From an uncultured Aquimarina sp. (GTDB lineage Bacteria > Bacteroidota > Bacteroidia > Flavobacteriales > Flavobacteriaceae): a stretch of DNA of 64,000 nt. Position numbers and translations under genes: made by a program. Where the stretch lies: the NCBI GenBank assembly GCA_947498815.1, contig CANMLU010000006.1, positions 264,137 to 328,136 on the forward strand. Reading direction: 5' to 3'. The notes beneath the pieces were generated by a model. That model was not told the origin of the DNA and did no database searches. It saw only the letters and a list, made by a program, of their open reading frames with translations. Positions 26,990 to 35,972 of the stretch are shown piece after piece; the stretch's first letter is position 1; every line of letters starts with the position of its first letter.

Positions 26990-27745
26990 ATGAACGTTAT
27001 TATCATCGAAGACGAAAAACCAGCTGCAAGGCGCCTTAACAGAATGCTTAGTGATCTTGATATCAATGTGCATACCATGTTGCATTCTGTTCGTGAATCT
27101 ATAGAATGGTTTCATAATAATGAGCACCCAGACCTTATATTTCTTGACATACAATTAAGTGATGGGTTATCTTTCGAAATCTTTGATACCATCTCTATAA
27201 AAAGTGCAATTATATTTACAACCGCATATGATGAGTATGCCCTTAAGGCTTTTAAGCTGAATAGCATCGATTATCTGTTGAAACCAATTGATGACGAAGA
27301 GTTAGAAGCAGCGGTTCATAAATATAAAGAACAGCTGCCTACAAAAAAACAACTTCAGTTAGATTTTGAAGATATCAAAAAGCTATTGATTAATCCCATG
27401 GATAGAACATATAAAAAACGATTCACAACAAGGGTTGGTCAACATTTAAAAATATTTTCTGTGGAAGATATCGAATGTTTTTATTCGGAAAACAAAGGCA
27501 CTTATTTGCATACCACAGACAACAGAAATTATTTAATAGATACCACCTTAGAAGCCTTGGATGAAGAGTTGAATCCCCAGCAGTTTTTTAGAGTGAGTAG
27601 AAAATTTTATATAAACATAAACGCTATAAAGGATATCATTTCATACACCAACTCAAGATTACAGATAAAACTTAATCATTTTAATGAACAAGAAATTATT
27701 GTTGCACGAGAACGTGTAAAGGATTTTAAACAATGGCTGGAATAG
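26990..27745 (+). CDS. LytTR-family response regulator of the 2TM cassette
   Basis: 251 residues from ATG 26990 (the upstream TTG is not needed). Receiver domain with IIEDEKPAARRL, phospho-aspartate 53 in LIFLDIQLSDG, and LLKPIDDEE; LytTR domain about 145-250 (RFTTRVGQHLKIFSVEDIECFYSE, FFRVSRKFYININAIKDI). It closes the kinase-2TM run, 64 bases after protein 5, and is the natural partner of the LytS-like kinase. Confidence 0.88.
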   Translation: MNVIIIEDEKPAARRLNRMLSDLDINVHTMLHSVRESIEWFHNNEHPDLIFLDIQLSDGLSFEIFDTISIKSAIIFTTAYDEYALKAFKLNSIDYLLKPIDDEELEAAVHKYKEQLPTKKQLQLDFEDIKKLLINPMDRTYKKRFTTRVGQHLKIFSVEDIECFYSENKGTYLHTTDNRNYLIDTTLEALDEELNPQQFFRVSRKFYININAIKDIISYTNSRLQIKLNHFNEQEIIVARERVKDFKQWLE

Positions 27746-27903
27746 TAAAAAAACTTTCTTCGTGATTTAAATACTAAGATAAATACTTTTATAAATTGAA
27801 AGGGTTGAAATATAAATCAAGGATAACAAACTACAAATTGCACCTCCCAAAAGGTTCCTTAATTCTCTAGTTTTACTTCATAAAACTAAAAAAATCTATA
27901 GTT

Positions 27904-28320
27904 ATGTAACAAAAGATTTTAGAATTAGAAAATGTAGAAAAAATTAACAGGAAAGCACAATCTACAATCAAAGGAGGCGTAAGCAGATTTGTTCAGACCT
28001 GAAGTTTTGGAACACCATCCGCAGGTAGATGTCTTGATCAGGATGGGAAGAAAGCATACGCAACCCTTTATAAGGCAATTTCTTATTTTAACTCTATTAT
28101 TCTTGTATTGAATTTCATTTATATTTCTGCTCAAGAAAATGATATTCAAGATATCCCAGAATTTATTAAACAAGCTGTTTTTCTTTATGACTATTTTGTT
28201 CAAAATGGTCATACTTCATTTTTAATATCCTTAATTGCTCCATACTTTAGTTTCAGAATCAAAATACTGGCAGTGATTACTTTTGATAAAAGGGCAACCG
28301 AAAACCTTCATAAAAAGTAA
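27904..28320 (+). pseudogene. Decayed double-glycine leader peptide gene
   Basis: The frame starting ATG at 27904 has an immediate TAA, then encodes QKILELENVEKINRK and AQSTIKGG, a double-glycine leader of the kind in the intact gene at 28517, followed by VSRFVQT and a TGA at 28000-28002. The same frame stays open to 28320 and encodes GTPSAGRCLDQDGKKAY and a hydrophobic stretch. Two in-frame stops make it a probable pseudogene; the extent of the 3' part is uncertain. Confidence 0.5.
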
Positions 28321-28516
28321 GCAATTAAAACTTATGAAAAGATAATCAACGGAACCCCTGTCACACTTTCTATATGTTCATTTGCCTAGATATTTGGTGT
28401 TATTTTTTGAACAACCGGATTAAGCTTAAAAACCAACAGGCTATTAAGATAATAGACAGAAAACAGCAACTGTCTTAAAATGTTTGCGATAATAAAAACA
28501 ATTAATTTTTGAAGAA

Positions 28517-28699
28517 ATGAAAAAAATAATGAAAGTAAAAGGTGCTCAAGTTTTAAACAAAAAAGAGCAAAAATCTATTAATGGAGGTAATACAGGTATG
28601 CGTTGTTATAGTCATGCTGATTGTAGTGCTTTAAATTCGATACCTGGCTTTGAATATGAAGAATTCTTTTGTTTTTGGGGAATGTGCCAAATAATGTAA
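28517..28699 (+). CDS. Double-glycine leader peptide, bacteriocin/ComC-like
   Basis: 60 residues. The 24-residue leader MKKIMKVKGAQVLNKKEQKS plus INGG matches the GG-leader type cleaved by C39-peptidase ABC exporters in Flavobacteriia. The mature peptide of 36 residues has four cysteines (MRCYSHADC, FFCFWGMC), suitable for two disulfides. No exporter, immunity or modification gene is in the window. It has its own terminator. An antimicrobial or signalling peptide is the family expectation, not proven. Confidence 0.7.
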   Translation: MKKIMKVKGAQVLNKKEQKSINGGNTGMRCYSHADCSALNSIPGFEYEEFFCFWGMCQIM

Positions 28700-28718
28700 T
28701 AGATTATTTTCGTAACAT

Positions 28719-28755
28719 AAAAAAGCCAAGAGATCATTCAATCTTTTGGCTTTTT
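28719..28755 (+). terminator. Terminator of the GG-leader peptide gene
   Basis: AAAAAGCCAAGAGAT pairs with ATCTTTTGGCTTTTT, 20 bases past the stop, with a T-rich tail. Confidence 0.75.
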
Positions 28756-28893
28756 AGGGAAAAATATCTCGTAAATAGTCGTTATGGGTTTTATAAAAAC
28801 ACTAACAAAACTATAAGGGATCAATAACATTTATGGGTGCCGGAAAATGTCGGTCAACTAACAAAAATTAACGCACAGAAATCATTTAAAAGA

Positions 28894-29697
28894 TTAATAT
28901 TCCCACTGTCGTTTTTTATTCAATTCTTCTTCTGCTTCTAGTTCTTCTTGAGGAATCACTTTAAGGAAAGATGGATGTTGTTCGATAGCATATTCTAATT
29001 TCTCGACAATATCGTCAATAGAATCATTTTCATAATCCACATCCAGAGGTGGTTTGATAACCATTGATTGTAGAATTCCTTTCTTTTTGATCACAACTCC
29101 TTTTTTATCAAAAGATCTTCTGAATCCATCTATTACGATCGGAATAACTATGGGTTTATATTGACGTATAATGTGGGCGGTTCCTTTTCGAATCGGTTTA
29201 AAAGGTTTTGTGGTACCTTGCGGAAATGTAATCACCCACCCGTCTTCCAAAGCTCTAGAGATATTGGTAATATCACTCATTTTTACCTGGCGATTAACTT
29301 CTTTTCCTTTCTCTCTCCATGTACGCTCGACAGTTATAGCACCAGCGTAGGCAAGAATCCTAGCCAATAGCCCCGCTTGCATTGTTTCCTTGGCCGCCAC
29401 ATAATAAAGATTCAATTTGGGTTGCCATAAGTATCCTACATTTTTAATAGAATCGGTACGGCCACTCAAACTTGCGTTAAAAACATGAAACATGGCTACA
29501 ACATCAGCAAAATAAGTTTGATGATTTGAAACAAATAAAACACCATTTTCAGGAAGATCTTTGAAAATTTCACTTCCTTCTATTTGCAACTCATTAAATC
29601 CACGATAACGTCTATGCGTCATTGTTCCCATGATCCGAATGAGCCATTTTTTTAGAAATAATATATGTCCAAAAGGATTTCTCTTAAACAATCCCAT
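28894..29697 (-). CDS. Lysophospholipid acyltransferase (PlsC-like)
   Basis: 267 residues. The acyltransferase block is SNHQTYFADVVAMF, with a histidine and an aspartate separated by five residues instead of the usual four, a variant I believe is conserved in flavobacterial homologues. Further blocks: FPQGTTKPFKPIRKGTA (the FPEGTR equivalent with Q for E) and PIVIPIVIDGFRR. It acylates lysophosphatidate or a related lipid at the inner membrane. Single gene. Confidence 0.82.
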   Translation of the reverse strand: MGLFKRNPFGHILFLKKWLIRIMGTMTHRRYRGFNELQIEGSEIFKDLPENGVLFVSNHQTYFADVVAMFHVFNASLSGRTDSIKNVGYLWQPKLNLYYVAAKETMQAGLLARILAYAGAITVERTWREKGKEVNRQVKMSDITNISRALEDGWVITFPQGTTKPFKPIRKGTAHIIRQYKPIVIPIVIDGFRRSFDKKGVVIKKKGILQSMVIKPPLDVDYENDSIDDIVEKLEYAIEQHPSFLKVIPQEELEAEEELNKKRQWEY

Positions 29698-29942
29698 AAA
29701 TAAGTTTAGTTTACGAATTAATTACATAAAGCGACGTATAAAATGCTCATGCAATTTGTGCATAGTTAAGATTTTCTTAAAAAAATAGTTCCCTTTTTTA
29801 AACATTTTTTTAACCCTGGTAAACAAAGTAATTCATAACAACCTGAATTACAAACACTTTATCTTTATTTTAATTCAGAGTATAAAATCTATTCAAGAAA
29901 ATTAAAAATAATCTTCATTAATACATATACTAAGATACAAAA

Positions 29943-30587
29943 TCATTGCTCCATTGACATATTAAGGAACATTTTAAGTTCGCTTAACATCATCGCAGTC
30001 GCTCCCCATACGGTATACCCTTCTAAACTAAAAGAAGGTACTTCGATGTTTGTAGCATACGATGTAGATAACATTTGTGACGTAACATTGGTATCATTAA
30101 GTAATTCGGATAAAGGAACTTCGATTACCTTTGCAACTTCTTCCTTTTGTAACACAAATTCTGGCCTTTTTTCAGTAAAACCCAAAAAAGGATGTACCCA
30201 AAAATTTGAAGGAGGAATATATACTCTGGTCAAAGATTTTAGTATACTCACAGAACTCATTACAACTCCAACTTCTTCTTGGGTCTCTCTTAATGCTGTT
30301 TCTGTAAAATTAAGGTCAAATGTCTCGGCTTTACCACCGGGTAATGCGATCTGTCCCGAGTGTACGCCTTCATAATTTGGTCTCAAAATCAATACAATAT
30401 GCATCTTCGTTTCTATTGGATAAAACAACATCATAACGGCAGCATTCCTGGGATTTCTTTCTTCTATTTTCAACATATTTAGCTCTCTCATACGAATCTC
30501 TGGAGCCATAATAAAATGCGAAGATTCTCCCGGTACTGACATTTTCTTTATTTTTGGAATTAAATTTTTAAATGTATCAAATGTCAT
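29943..30587 (-). CDS. Nudix hydrolase, CoA pyrophosphatase type
   Basis: 214 residues. The Nudix box is GGKAETFDLNFTETALRETQ followed by EEVGV, with the REtqEE core; preceding HSGQIALPGG matches the CoA-pyrophosphatase (NudL) subfamily signature. It hydrolyses CoA or related diphosphates in the cytoplasm. Its start codon overlaps the 5' end of the divergent PPIase gene. Confidence 0.85.
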   Translation of the reverse strand: MTFDTFKNLIPKIKKMSVPGESSHFIMAPEIRMRELNMLKIEERNPRNAAVMMLFYPIETKMHIVLILRPNYEGVHSGQIALPGGKAETFDLNFTETALRETQEEVGVVMSSVSILKSLTRVYIPPSNFWVHPFLGFTEKRPEFVLQKEEVAKVIEVPLSELLNDTNVTSQMLSTSYATNIEVPSFSLEGYTVWGATAMMLSELKMFLNMSMEQ

Positions 30588-31339
30588 TTACCCGATCAAT
30601 TTTAACTTTTTTCATATGCATTCTTTTATTCTCTAATTGTGAAGATAAGCATTCTAAAAAAAATAAACAGAATGTCAAAATAAATACAGAGAACACTTCT
30701 GCCAATGATTCAGAAATTAAGAAAAGCGTTCAAGAGTCAAGTAAACCAAAGGAAAGTGATACTACAGAAAAAGCTTTAGAAGAAGAGCCTTTTAAACTTA
30801 CCAATGAAAATTTAAGAGAGTTTATGCTAAACTACGGAAAGAAAAATCCCGAAACTTTGGTTCGAGTTTCTACGCGTTATGGCGATATTGATATTCAATT
30901 ATATAAAGAAACTCCAGTTCACCGAGCAAACTTTATTTACTTAGTAAAACAAAAATATTTTAATGAGACTTTTTTCTATAGAGTCGCCAAAGGATTTGTG
31001 ATACAAGGAGGTAATAGTGATCGTCAACAAATGGCCGTGAGACGTTTCGAAATCGGAGAGTACACCATACCGCAAGAACCAATTAAGGGCTTAAAACATA
31101 ATCGTGGTGCAGTCGCATTATCAAAGCAATGGGTAGACAATCCATCAAACCGCTCTACACCCTATGAATTCTTTATTGTGATTGCCAAAAAAGGGGCGCA
31201 TCACCTAGATGGAGAGCATACGATTTTTGGTAAAGTTATAAAAGGCATGAATGTAGCCGATAAAATATCAAATGTACCTGTAGATGGCAGTGAATGGCCA
31301 AAAGAGAACATTTTTATAAAAGCCGAGGTAATTAAATAG
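30572..31339 (+). CDS. Lipoprotein peptidyl-prolyl isomerase (cyclophilin type)
   Basis: 255 residues. Lipoprotein signal ending LLFSNC, a long charged linker (about 25-80), then a cyclophilin domain: VSTRYGDIDIQLYKETPVHR, FFYRVAKGFVIQGGNSD, EFFIVIAKKGAHHLDGEHTIFGKV. It assists folding of exported proteins. The start may be 30572 or the ATG at 30581; either way it overlaps the Nudix start on the other strand by 7-16 bases, so the two promoters must lie inside each other's coding sequence. Confidence 0.85.
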   Translation: MYQMSFTRSILTFFICILLFSNCEDKHSKKNKQNVKINTENTSANDSEIKKSVQESSKPKESDTTEKALEEEPFKLTNENLREFMLNYGKKNPETLVRVSTRYGDIDIQLYKETPVHRANFIYLVKQKYFNETFFYRVAKGFVIQGGNSDRQQMAVRRFEIGEYTIPQEPIKGLKHNRGAVALSKQWVDNPSNRSTPYEFFIVIAKKGAHHLDGEHTIFGKVIKGMNVADKISNVPVDGSEWPKENIFIKAEVIK

Positions 31340-31380
31340 GTTTGAGGTTTGAGGTTTGAGGTTTGAGGTTTGAGGTTTGA
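31339..31380. repeat. Six tandem copies of heptamer GGTTTGA
   Basis: Perfect 7-base tandem repeat beginning at the last base of the PPIase stop codon. Likely unstable by slippage; no function visible. Confidence 0.9.
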
Positions 31381-31398
31381 GTAAAATACTGAAAAAAA

Positions 31399-31426
31399 CT
31401 ATCAACTATCAACTATCAACTATCAA
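31399..31426. repeat. Four tandem copies of heptamer CTATCAA
   Basis: A second, different perfect heptamer array 18 bases from the first, ending two bases before the stop codon of the converging RDD gene. The two arrays fill the space between the converging genes where a terminator would be expected. Confidence 0.9.
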
Positions 31427-31428
31427 AA

Positions 31429-32154
31429 TTATAACTTCTGCGTATAATAATTATAGTCTTTAAGGATCGTATCCAAAAACTGACGATCATATAGGCCCGA
31501 TTGCACTTCGAGTACATTCTCGACCTTTTTTCGTAATGCGGTCAGTGTTTTAAAATCATTGGATCTCTTGGCGATACGATACGTTTCTTTAATTAATCGC
31601 ACATCCTTATCAGAAAGTTTAGTTACATTTATGAATACCGGTTGATAGTCTTCTTCTAATTCTTCCAGGATAGTATGAGAGATTTTCACCTTTCGTTTAT
31701 TGGTAATAACTATAGTACCAGCCGCAGCGTCACCTAATCTTTGATGTTTTTCGGAAAATAAAATACTCAAGACTCCTACTGCCGAAGCAAAAATCCAGAT
31801 ATCTACTAGTCTAAGCATCCACCGTATCATATAATTACTCCAATGTACAGGAAGTCCATCGACCCGAACTACTCGGATTTTCATAATCATTTTACCAACC
31901 GTTCTACCATTAAAAATGATATGCATGTACAACGAATAAAATGCAACGGGTAAGAACAATAAGGATTGTATCCCAAAAACGGTCCAATTATCGCTAAAAG
32001 CAGTTCCTATCAATGCTGTGATAAAATTTATCACAAATAAATACAACCAAAAAATAGCTGCATCGATTAAAAACGCAAGTATCCGTTCGCCTATGCCAAC
32101 AGTTTTATAATCCAGATTTACATTCTGTGTAGTATTGATTGCTATATTTGCCAT
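31429..32154 (-). CDS. RDD-family membrane protein
   Basis: 241 residues. YKTVGIGERILAFLIDAAIFW is the RDD domain start, with FNGRTVGKMIMKIRVVRVDG and RLGDAAAGTIVITNKRK as later signatures; three or more membrane helices in residues 20-150 and a charged C-terminal helical tail. It is divergent from the SpoIIM gene with which it regularly clusters in Bacteroidota. Function unknown, perhaps ion or small-molecule transport. Confidence 0.85.
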   Translation of the reverse strand: MANIAINTTQNVNLDYKTVGIGERILAFLIDAAIFWLYLFVINFITALIGTAFSDNWTVFGIQSLLFLPVAFYSLYMHIIFNGRTVGKMIMKIRVVRVDGLPVHWSNYMIRWMLRLVDIWIFASAVGVLSILFSEKHQRLGDAAAGTIVITNKRKVKISHTILEELEEDYQPVFINVTKLSDKDVRLIKETYRIAKRSNDFKTLTALRKKVENVLEVQSGLYDRQFLDTILKDYNYYTQKL

Positions 32155-32192
32155 TTACAAGTAAGTCATTATCTTTAACCAAAATTGTTTAG

Positions 32193-33176
32193 ATGCGAGA
32201 AGCAGCTTTTGTGAAGCAAAATAAGGAAAAATGGATTGCATTTGAAAAAGCGATTGGTGAAAATTTGAATATTAGCCCAGATCACCTTGCGGATTATTAT
32301 ATTCAATTGACTAATGATTTGTCATATGCCCAGACGTATTACCCGGAAAGTAAGACATTACTTTACCTGAATTCATTGGCTTCTCAAGCGCATCAAAAGA
32401 TTTATAGCAATAAAAAAGAAAACAAAAACAGAGTGCTCTCATTCTGGAAAACCGAATTTCCTTTATTTTTTTATCACCATCAGCGTACGTTACTATATAC
32501 GTTTATCATATTTGGTGTTGCCTGTTGCATCGGAATCTTATCTGCGATCAATGATGCTTCATTTTTAAGGTTGATTTTGGGTGATGGTTATGTGAATGAG
32601 ACACTAAGCAATATCGAAAAAGGCGATCCTACCGCCATCTACAAAAGTGGTAGTATGGTAGGTTCTTTTTTGGGCATTACCATCAATAATATTCGGGTGG
32701 CATTTATAGCATATGCTTTTGGTGTGATCACCTCTTTGGGTACTGCTTATATATTATTTTCAAATGGGATAATGCTCGGAGCCTTTATGACATTTTTTTA
32801 TACCAAGGGTCTATTATTCGAAGCTTCAAAATCAGTTTGGCTTCATGGTACTATTGAAATATCTGTTATTGTAATAGCAGGATGTGCTGGACTTGTAATG
32901 GGAAATAGTATTTTGTTTCCCAAGACATTTTCAAGGCGTGTTTCATTTATGAAAGGTGCCAAAGATGGACTTAAAATTGTAGTAAGTACAATCCCCTTCT
33001 TTATTATAGCAGGGTTTATTGAAGGTTTTATTACCCGCTACTCAAATATGCCCGTTTGGTTGGCTGGATTTATTATTTTTGGCTCTTTGGCATTAATAGT
33101 TTTTTATTATATCATATACCCAATAATTTTACATAAAAGAAATGAACGACAAACACATAGAACTCAGACAGCGTAG
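32193..33176 (+). CDS. SpoIIM / DUF95-family membrane protein
   Basis: 327 residues. N-terminal cytoplasmic helical domain (MREAAFVKQNKEKWIAFEKAI), then about five membrane helices including SMVGSFLGITINNIRVAFIAYAFG and WLHGTIEISVIVIAGCAGLVMG, which carry the SpoIIM-family signatures. It opens the six-gene plus-strand cluster to DUF58; its 3' end overlaps the next gene by 35 bases. Role of the family outside sporulation is unknown. Confidence 0.82.
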   Translation: MREAAFVKQNKEKWIAFEKAIGENLNISPDHLADYYIQLTNDLSYAQTYYPESKTLLYLNSLASQAHQKIYSNKKENKNRVLSFWKTEFPLFFYHHQRTLLYTFIIFGVACCIGILSAINDASFLRLILGDGYVNETLSNIEKGDPTAIYKSGSMVGSFLGITINNIRVAFIAYAFGVITSLGTAYILFSNGIMLGAFMTFFYTKGLLFEASKSVWLHGTIEISVIVIAGCAGLVMGNSILFPKTFSRRVSFMKGAKDGLKIVVSTIPFFIIAGFIEGFITRYSNMPVWLAGFIIFGSLALIVFYYIIYPIILHKRNERQTHRTQTA

Positions 33177-34065
33177 AGATCTTGGTGATATTATTACAGT
33201 TTACTTTGATTTTTTTAAGCAAAACTTAAAGAGCTTTACCAATATTTTCGTTAATTATAATGGCATCTTTATATTGCTGTTACTAGGAGCTAGTTATTTA
33301 ATGGTAACCGGAGGTGTTGGGCTTTATAGCGTTGAAAACGGATTTGGTAACGCTACTGAAGAAGAATCCTTTTTGTACCTGGGACTTGGTTTTTCTTTGT
33401 TTTTCTTTGTTTTCTTAGGCATCGCAGCACTTAACTATAGTCTGGCTTCTGCTTATATGATTAAGTATGAACAAGGCAAAAAGGTAGTGTCAGACAAAAA
33501 AGAAGTATGGCAGATGGTCAAGGATAATACAGGTAAAATATTCATATTTATCATATTGCTTTTGGTTATTTATTTTGCTTTTATAATCGTCTCTTTTATC
33601 TTTATTTTAATCCCTATCTTGGGTACTCTAGCTCAATATGTAATACAGTTTTTTGTAACTTCTTGGTTGGGTATATCTTTTATGGTTATGCTAAATGAAA
33701 ATAAAAGCCCTACTGATGCTTTGGGCGAAGGCTGGGATTTGGTAAAAAACAATTTCTGGAAATGTGTAGGTGTAAATTTCATTTTAGGTTTGCTTGTTGG
33801 TTTACTTTTGATATTACTACTCTCTATTCCCGGGATTATTGTGGGGATATATTCTTTTCATGCTTTAGACACAGGTGTTAATTTTGGAGAATCTGCTGTC
33901 GCAAAAATAATTTACACATTAGGTGCTAGCGTCTTTTTGATCATTATGGCCTATTCACAATCACTATCTCAATTTATTAATGGGATTTTATATTTCTCAC
34001 TACACGAGGACAAGTACAATGTTAATACCCGTGAAAAAATAGACCAAATCGGATTAGGTGAATAA
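33142..34065 (+). CDS. Polytopic membrane protein of the MoxR/DUF58 cluster
   Basis: 307 residues with about six membrane helices (for example GIFILLLLGASYLMV, LGLGFSLFFFVFLGI, IFIFIILLLVIYFAF, FILGLLVGLLLILLLSIPGIIVGIY). I do not assign a named domain; the SWLGISFMVMLNE and EGWDLVKNNFWK motifs recall membrane domains of the DUF975/Yip-like type. Translational overlaps on both sides bind it to the cluster. Confidence 0.65.
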   Translation: MNDKHIELRQRRDLGDIITVYFDFFKQNLKSFTNIFVNYNGIFILLLLGASYLMVTGGVGLYSVENGFGNATEEESFLYLGLGFSLFFFVFLGIAALNYSLASAYMIKYEQGKKVVSDKKEVWQMVKDNTGKIFIFIILLLVIYFAFIIVSFIFILIPILGTLAQYVIQFFVTSWLGISFMVMLNENKSPTDALGEGWDLVKNNFWKCVGVNFILGLLVGLLLILLLSIPGIIVGIYSFHALDTGVNFGESAVAKIIYTLGASVFLIIMAYSQSLSQFINGILYFSLHEDKYNVNTREKIDQIGLGE

Positions 34066-34792
34066 ACAACTACATAATATACTATCCTTTTTTATTCTAC
34101 TATGGGCATTTTCAAACTTATCCGCGCAAGAAGAAGTAGTTGAAATTGCCATTGATAGCAGTGCTATAACTATCCAAGGTTTTCATGATGATCTTTCAGA
34201 ACGCTATACTGGTGATGAATTTGTCTATGATAAAGCTGAAGGTGAAGCAGAAAACTTGTTGGCTCGAGCACTAAATTGGATTTTTAAGGGGTTACAGAGC
34301 ATTTTTGGGATTGATGTTAATCCTCATGTAGCCAAAATGGTAGAAAACATTATCTATATCCTTTTGATATGCTTTGCCGTATATATCTTAGTTAGGATTT
34401 TGGCAGGAAAAGATGCAGTGTCATTCTTTGGCAAAAAAAACACTGTTGTAGCTCCTATTAATATTTCTGAAGAACATATTGAAAGTATTGATCTCGACGA
34501 ATTAATTAGTAACGCTCTTGCAGAAAGAAATTTTCGGTTGGCTATACGATATATGTATCTTAAAGCCTTACAGGAATTAACAATTAAAAACGTAATTGAT
34601 TATCACTTCGAAAAAACAAATACAGATTATTACCGAGAAATTGCAGACGTTACCATAAAACAATACTATAATAAGATATCATATCTATATGATTATATCT
34701 GGTATGGTGAATTTGACTTGGATGAAACCGGTTATGAAAAAGCAAAAAAATCTTTTGATCAATTACAAACAAAGCTAAATACCATTGGATAA
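34058..34792 (+). CDS. DUF4129-domain protein
   Basis: 244 residues starting with GTG at 34058, overlapping the previous stop by eight bases. A signal peptide (FFILLWAFSNLSAQ), a periplasmic stretch, one membrane helix (IIYILLICFAVYILVRIL), and the DUF4129 core (RNFRLAIRYMYLKALQELT, TNTDYYREI, YLYDYIWYGEFDLDE). DUF4129 proteins usually accompany MoxR/DUF58 systems. Confidence 0.8.
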   Translation: MNKQLHNILSFFILLWAFSNLSAQEEVVEIAIDSSAITIQGFHDDLSERYTGDEFVYDKAEGEAENLLARALNWIFKGLQSIFGIDVNPHVAKMVENIIYILLICFAVYILVRILAGKDAVSFFGKKNTVVAPINISEEHIESIDLDELISNALAERNFRLAIRYMYLKALQELTIKNVIDYHFEKTNTDYYREIADVTIKQYYNKISYLYDYIWYGEFDLDETGYEKAKKSFDQLQTKLNTIG

Positions 34793-35966
34793 AAGATCTA
34801 GAAACATATTAATCATTTTTGGTGTTGCACTGCTCACAATTATTATTGTAGAAGTAACGAGGCCAAAACCTATTAATTGGAGATCAAGTTATACTGCCGA
34901 AGATAAAATACCGTTTGGAAGTTATGTTCTTTTTGAAGAATTAAAAGACCAACCCAATAGGCAAATAGAATCGATCCAAAAAAATCCATTTGATTTTTTG
35001 AGTGATTCTATCTATAAACCAAATTCGACATATGTTTTTATTAATTCTGAAGTAAATTTTGATAAACGATCATACGAAAAACTAATTAACTTTGTTCGTA
35101 ATGGAAACTCCGTTTTTATAGCTGCCTCCTATTTTGGCGGTACGATCAAAGACTCTTTAAACACAGAGACTGAAGTAAATTATCAATTTGTTGAAGAAAA
35201 TATTACTCCTACTTTCTTTTCGCCCTCATTGCAAAAAGACTCCTTGCCAAAATATAAGAAAAGGATCTATAAATCTGTTTTTAAAAGCTTTGATACCACA
35301 AACACAAAAGTTCTGGGGTACTACAAAAACGATGAAGAAAAGCTAAGCCAGGTAAATTACATAAAGACAACGATAGGAAAAGGTAATTTATATCTTCATA
35401 GTCTACCAGAAGCATTTTCGAATTATTATATGCTTAAAGGTAACCAGGACTACGCAGCGGCAAGCCTTTCTTTTTTGAATCACAACATATACTATTGGGA
35501 TGAATATTTAAAAGATGGACGTAAAATTATTGATTCGCCGATGCGTTTTGTCTTAAATCAAATCCCTTTACGATGGGCATATTATCTACTCATTGGTGGA
35601 TTATTGATTTTTGTTATCACAAAAGCCAAAAGAGAACAACGTATTATTCCTGTAATCGAACCTCTAGAGAATACTTCGATAGAATTCACAAAAACGATTG
35701 GTGATTTATATTTTCAACACAAAGATTATAGCAATATCATTGCAAAGAAGATTATGTACTTTTTAGAAAGAATACGCAGTTTATATTATATTAATACCAA
35801 TCAATTAGATAATACCTTTATAGAAAAACTGGCCGTCAAAAGTAATCACTCTATTGAAGAAACGCGACAATTAATCGTTTATATTAACAATTTAAAAAGT
35901 AAAACTACGCATAGCGAAGCAAACTTGATAGAACTCAATAAAAGAATAGAAGAATTTATACGATAA
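34785..35966 (+). CDS. DUF4350-domain membrane protein
   Basis: 393 residues starting with TTG at 34785, again overlapping the previous gene by eight bases. One N-terminal membrane helix (ILIIFGVALLTIIIVEV), a DUF4350 domain with KIPFGSYVLFEELKDQ and KLINFVRNGNSVFIAASYFGG, a second helix (WAYYLLIGGLLIFVI) and a helical C-terminus. It may bind a ligand in the periplasm; no catalytic motif. Confidence 0.78.
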   Translation: MDKRSRNILIIFGVALLTIIIVEVTRPKPINWRSSYTAEDKIPFGSYVLFEELKDQPNRQIESIQKNPFDFLSDSIYKPNSTYVFINSEVNFDKRSYEKLINFVRNGNSVFIAASYFGGTIKDSLNTETEVNYQFVEENITPTFFSPSLQKDSLPKYKKRIYKSVFKSFDTTNTKVLGYYKNDEEKLSQVNYIKTTIGKGNLYLHSLPEAFSNYYMLKGNQDYAAASLSFLNHNIYYWDEYLKDGRKIIDSPMRFVLNQIPLRWAYYLLIGGLLIFVITKAKREQRIIPVIEPLENTSIEFTKTIGDLYFQHKDYSNIIAKKIMYFLERIRSLYYINTNQLDNTFIEKLAVKSNHSIEETRQLIVYINNLKSKTTHSEANLIELNKRIEEFIR

Positions 35967-35972
35967 AGACCT

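Noticed and set aside
28108-28320. Possible 70-residue membrane protein start at 28108
   Set aside because: Same frame as the decayed leader-peptide gene and no start signal; kept as part of that pseudogene.
30046-30375. 109-residue plus-strand frame inside the Nudix gene
   Set aside because: Antisense to the Nudix box; the conserved protein is on the minus strand.
31339-31426. CRISPR array
   Set aside because: The repeats are 7 bases and directly tandem without spacers, and no cas gene is present.
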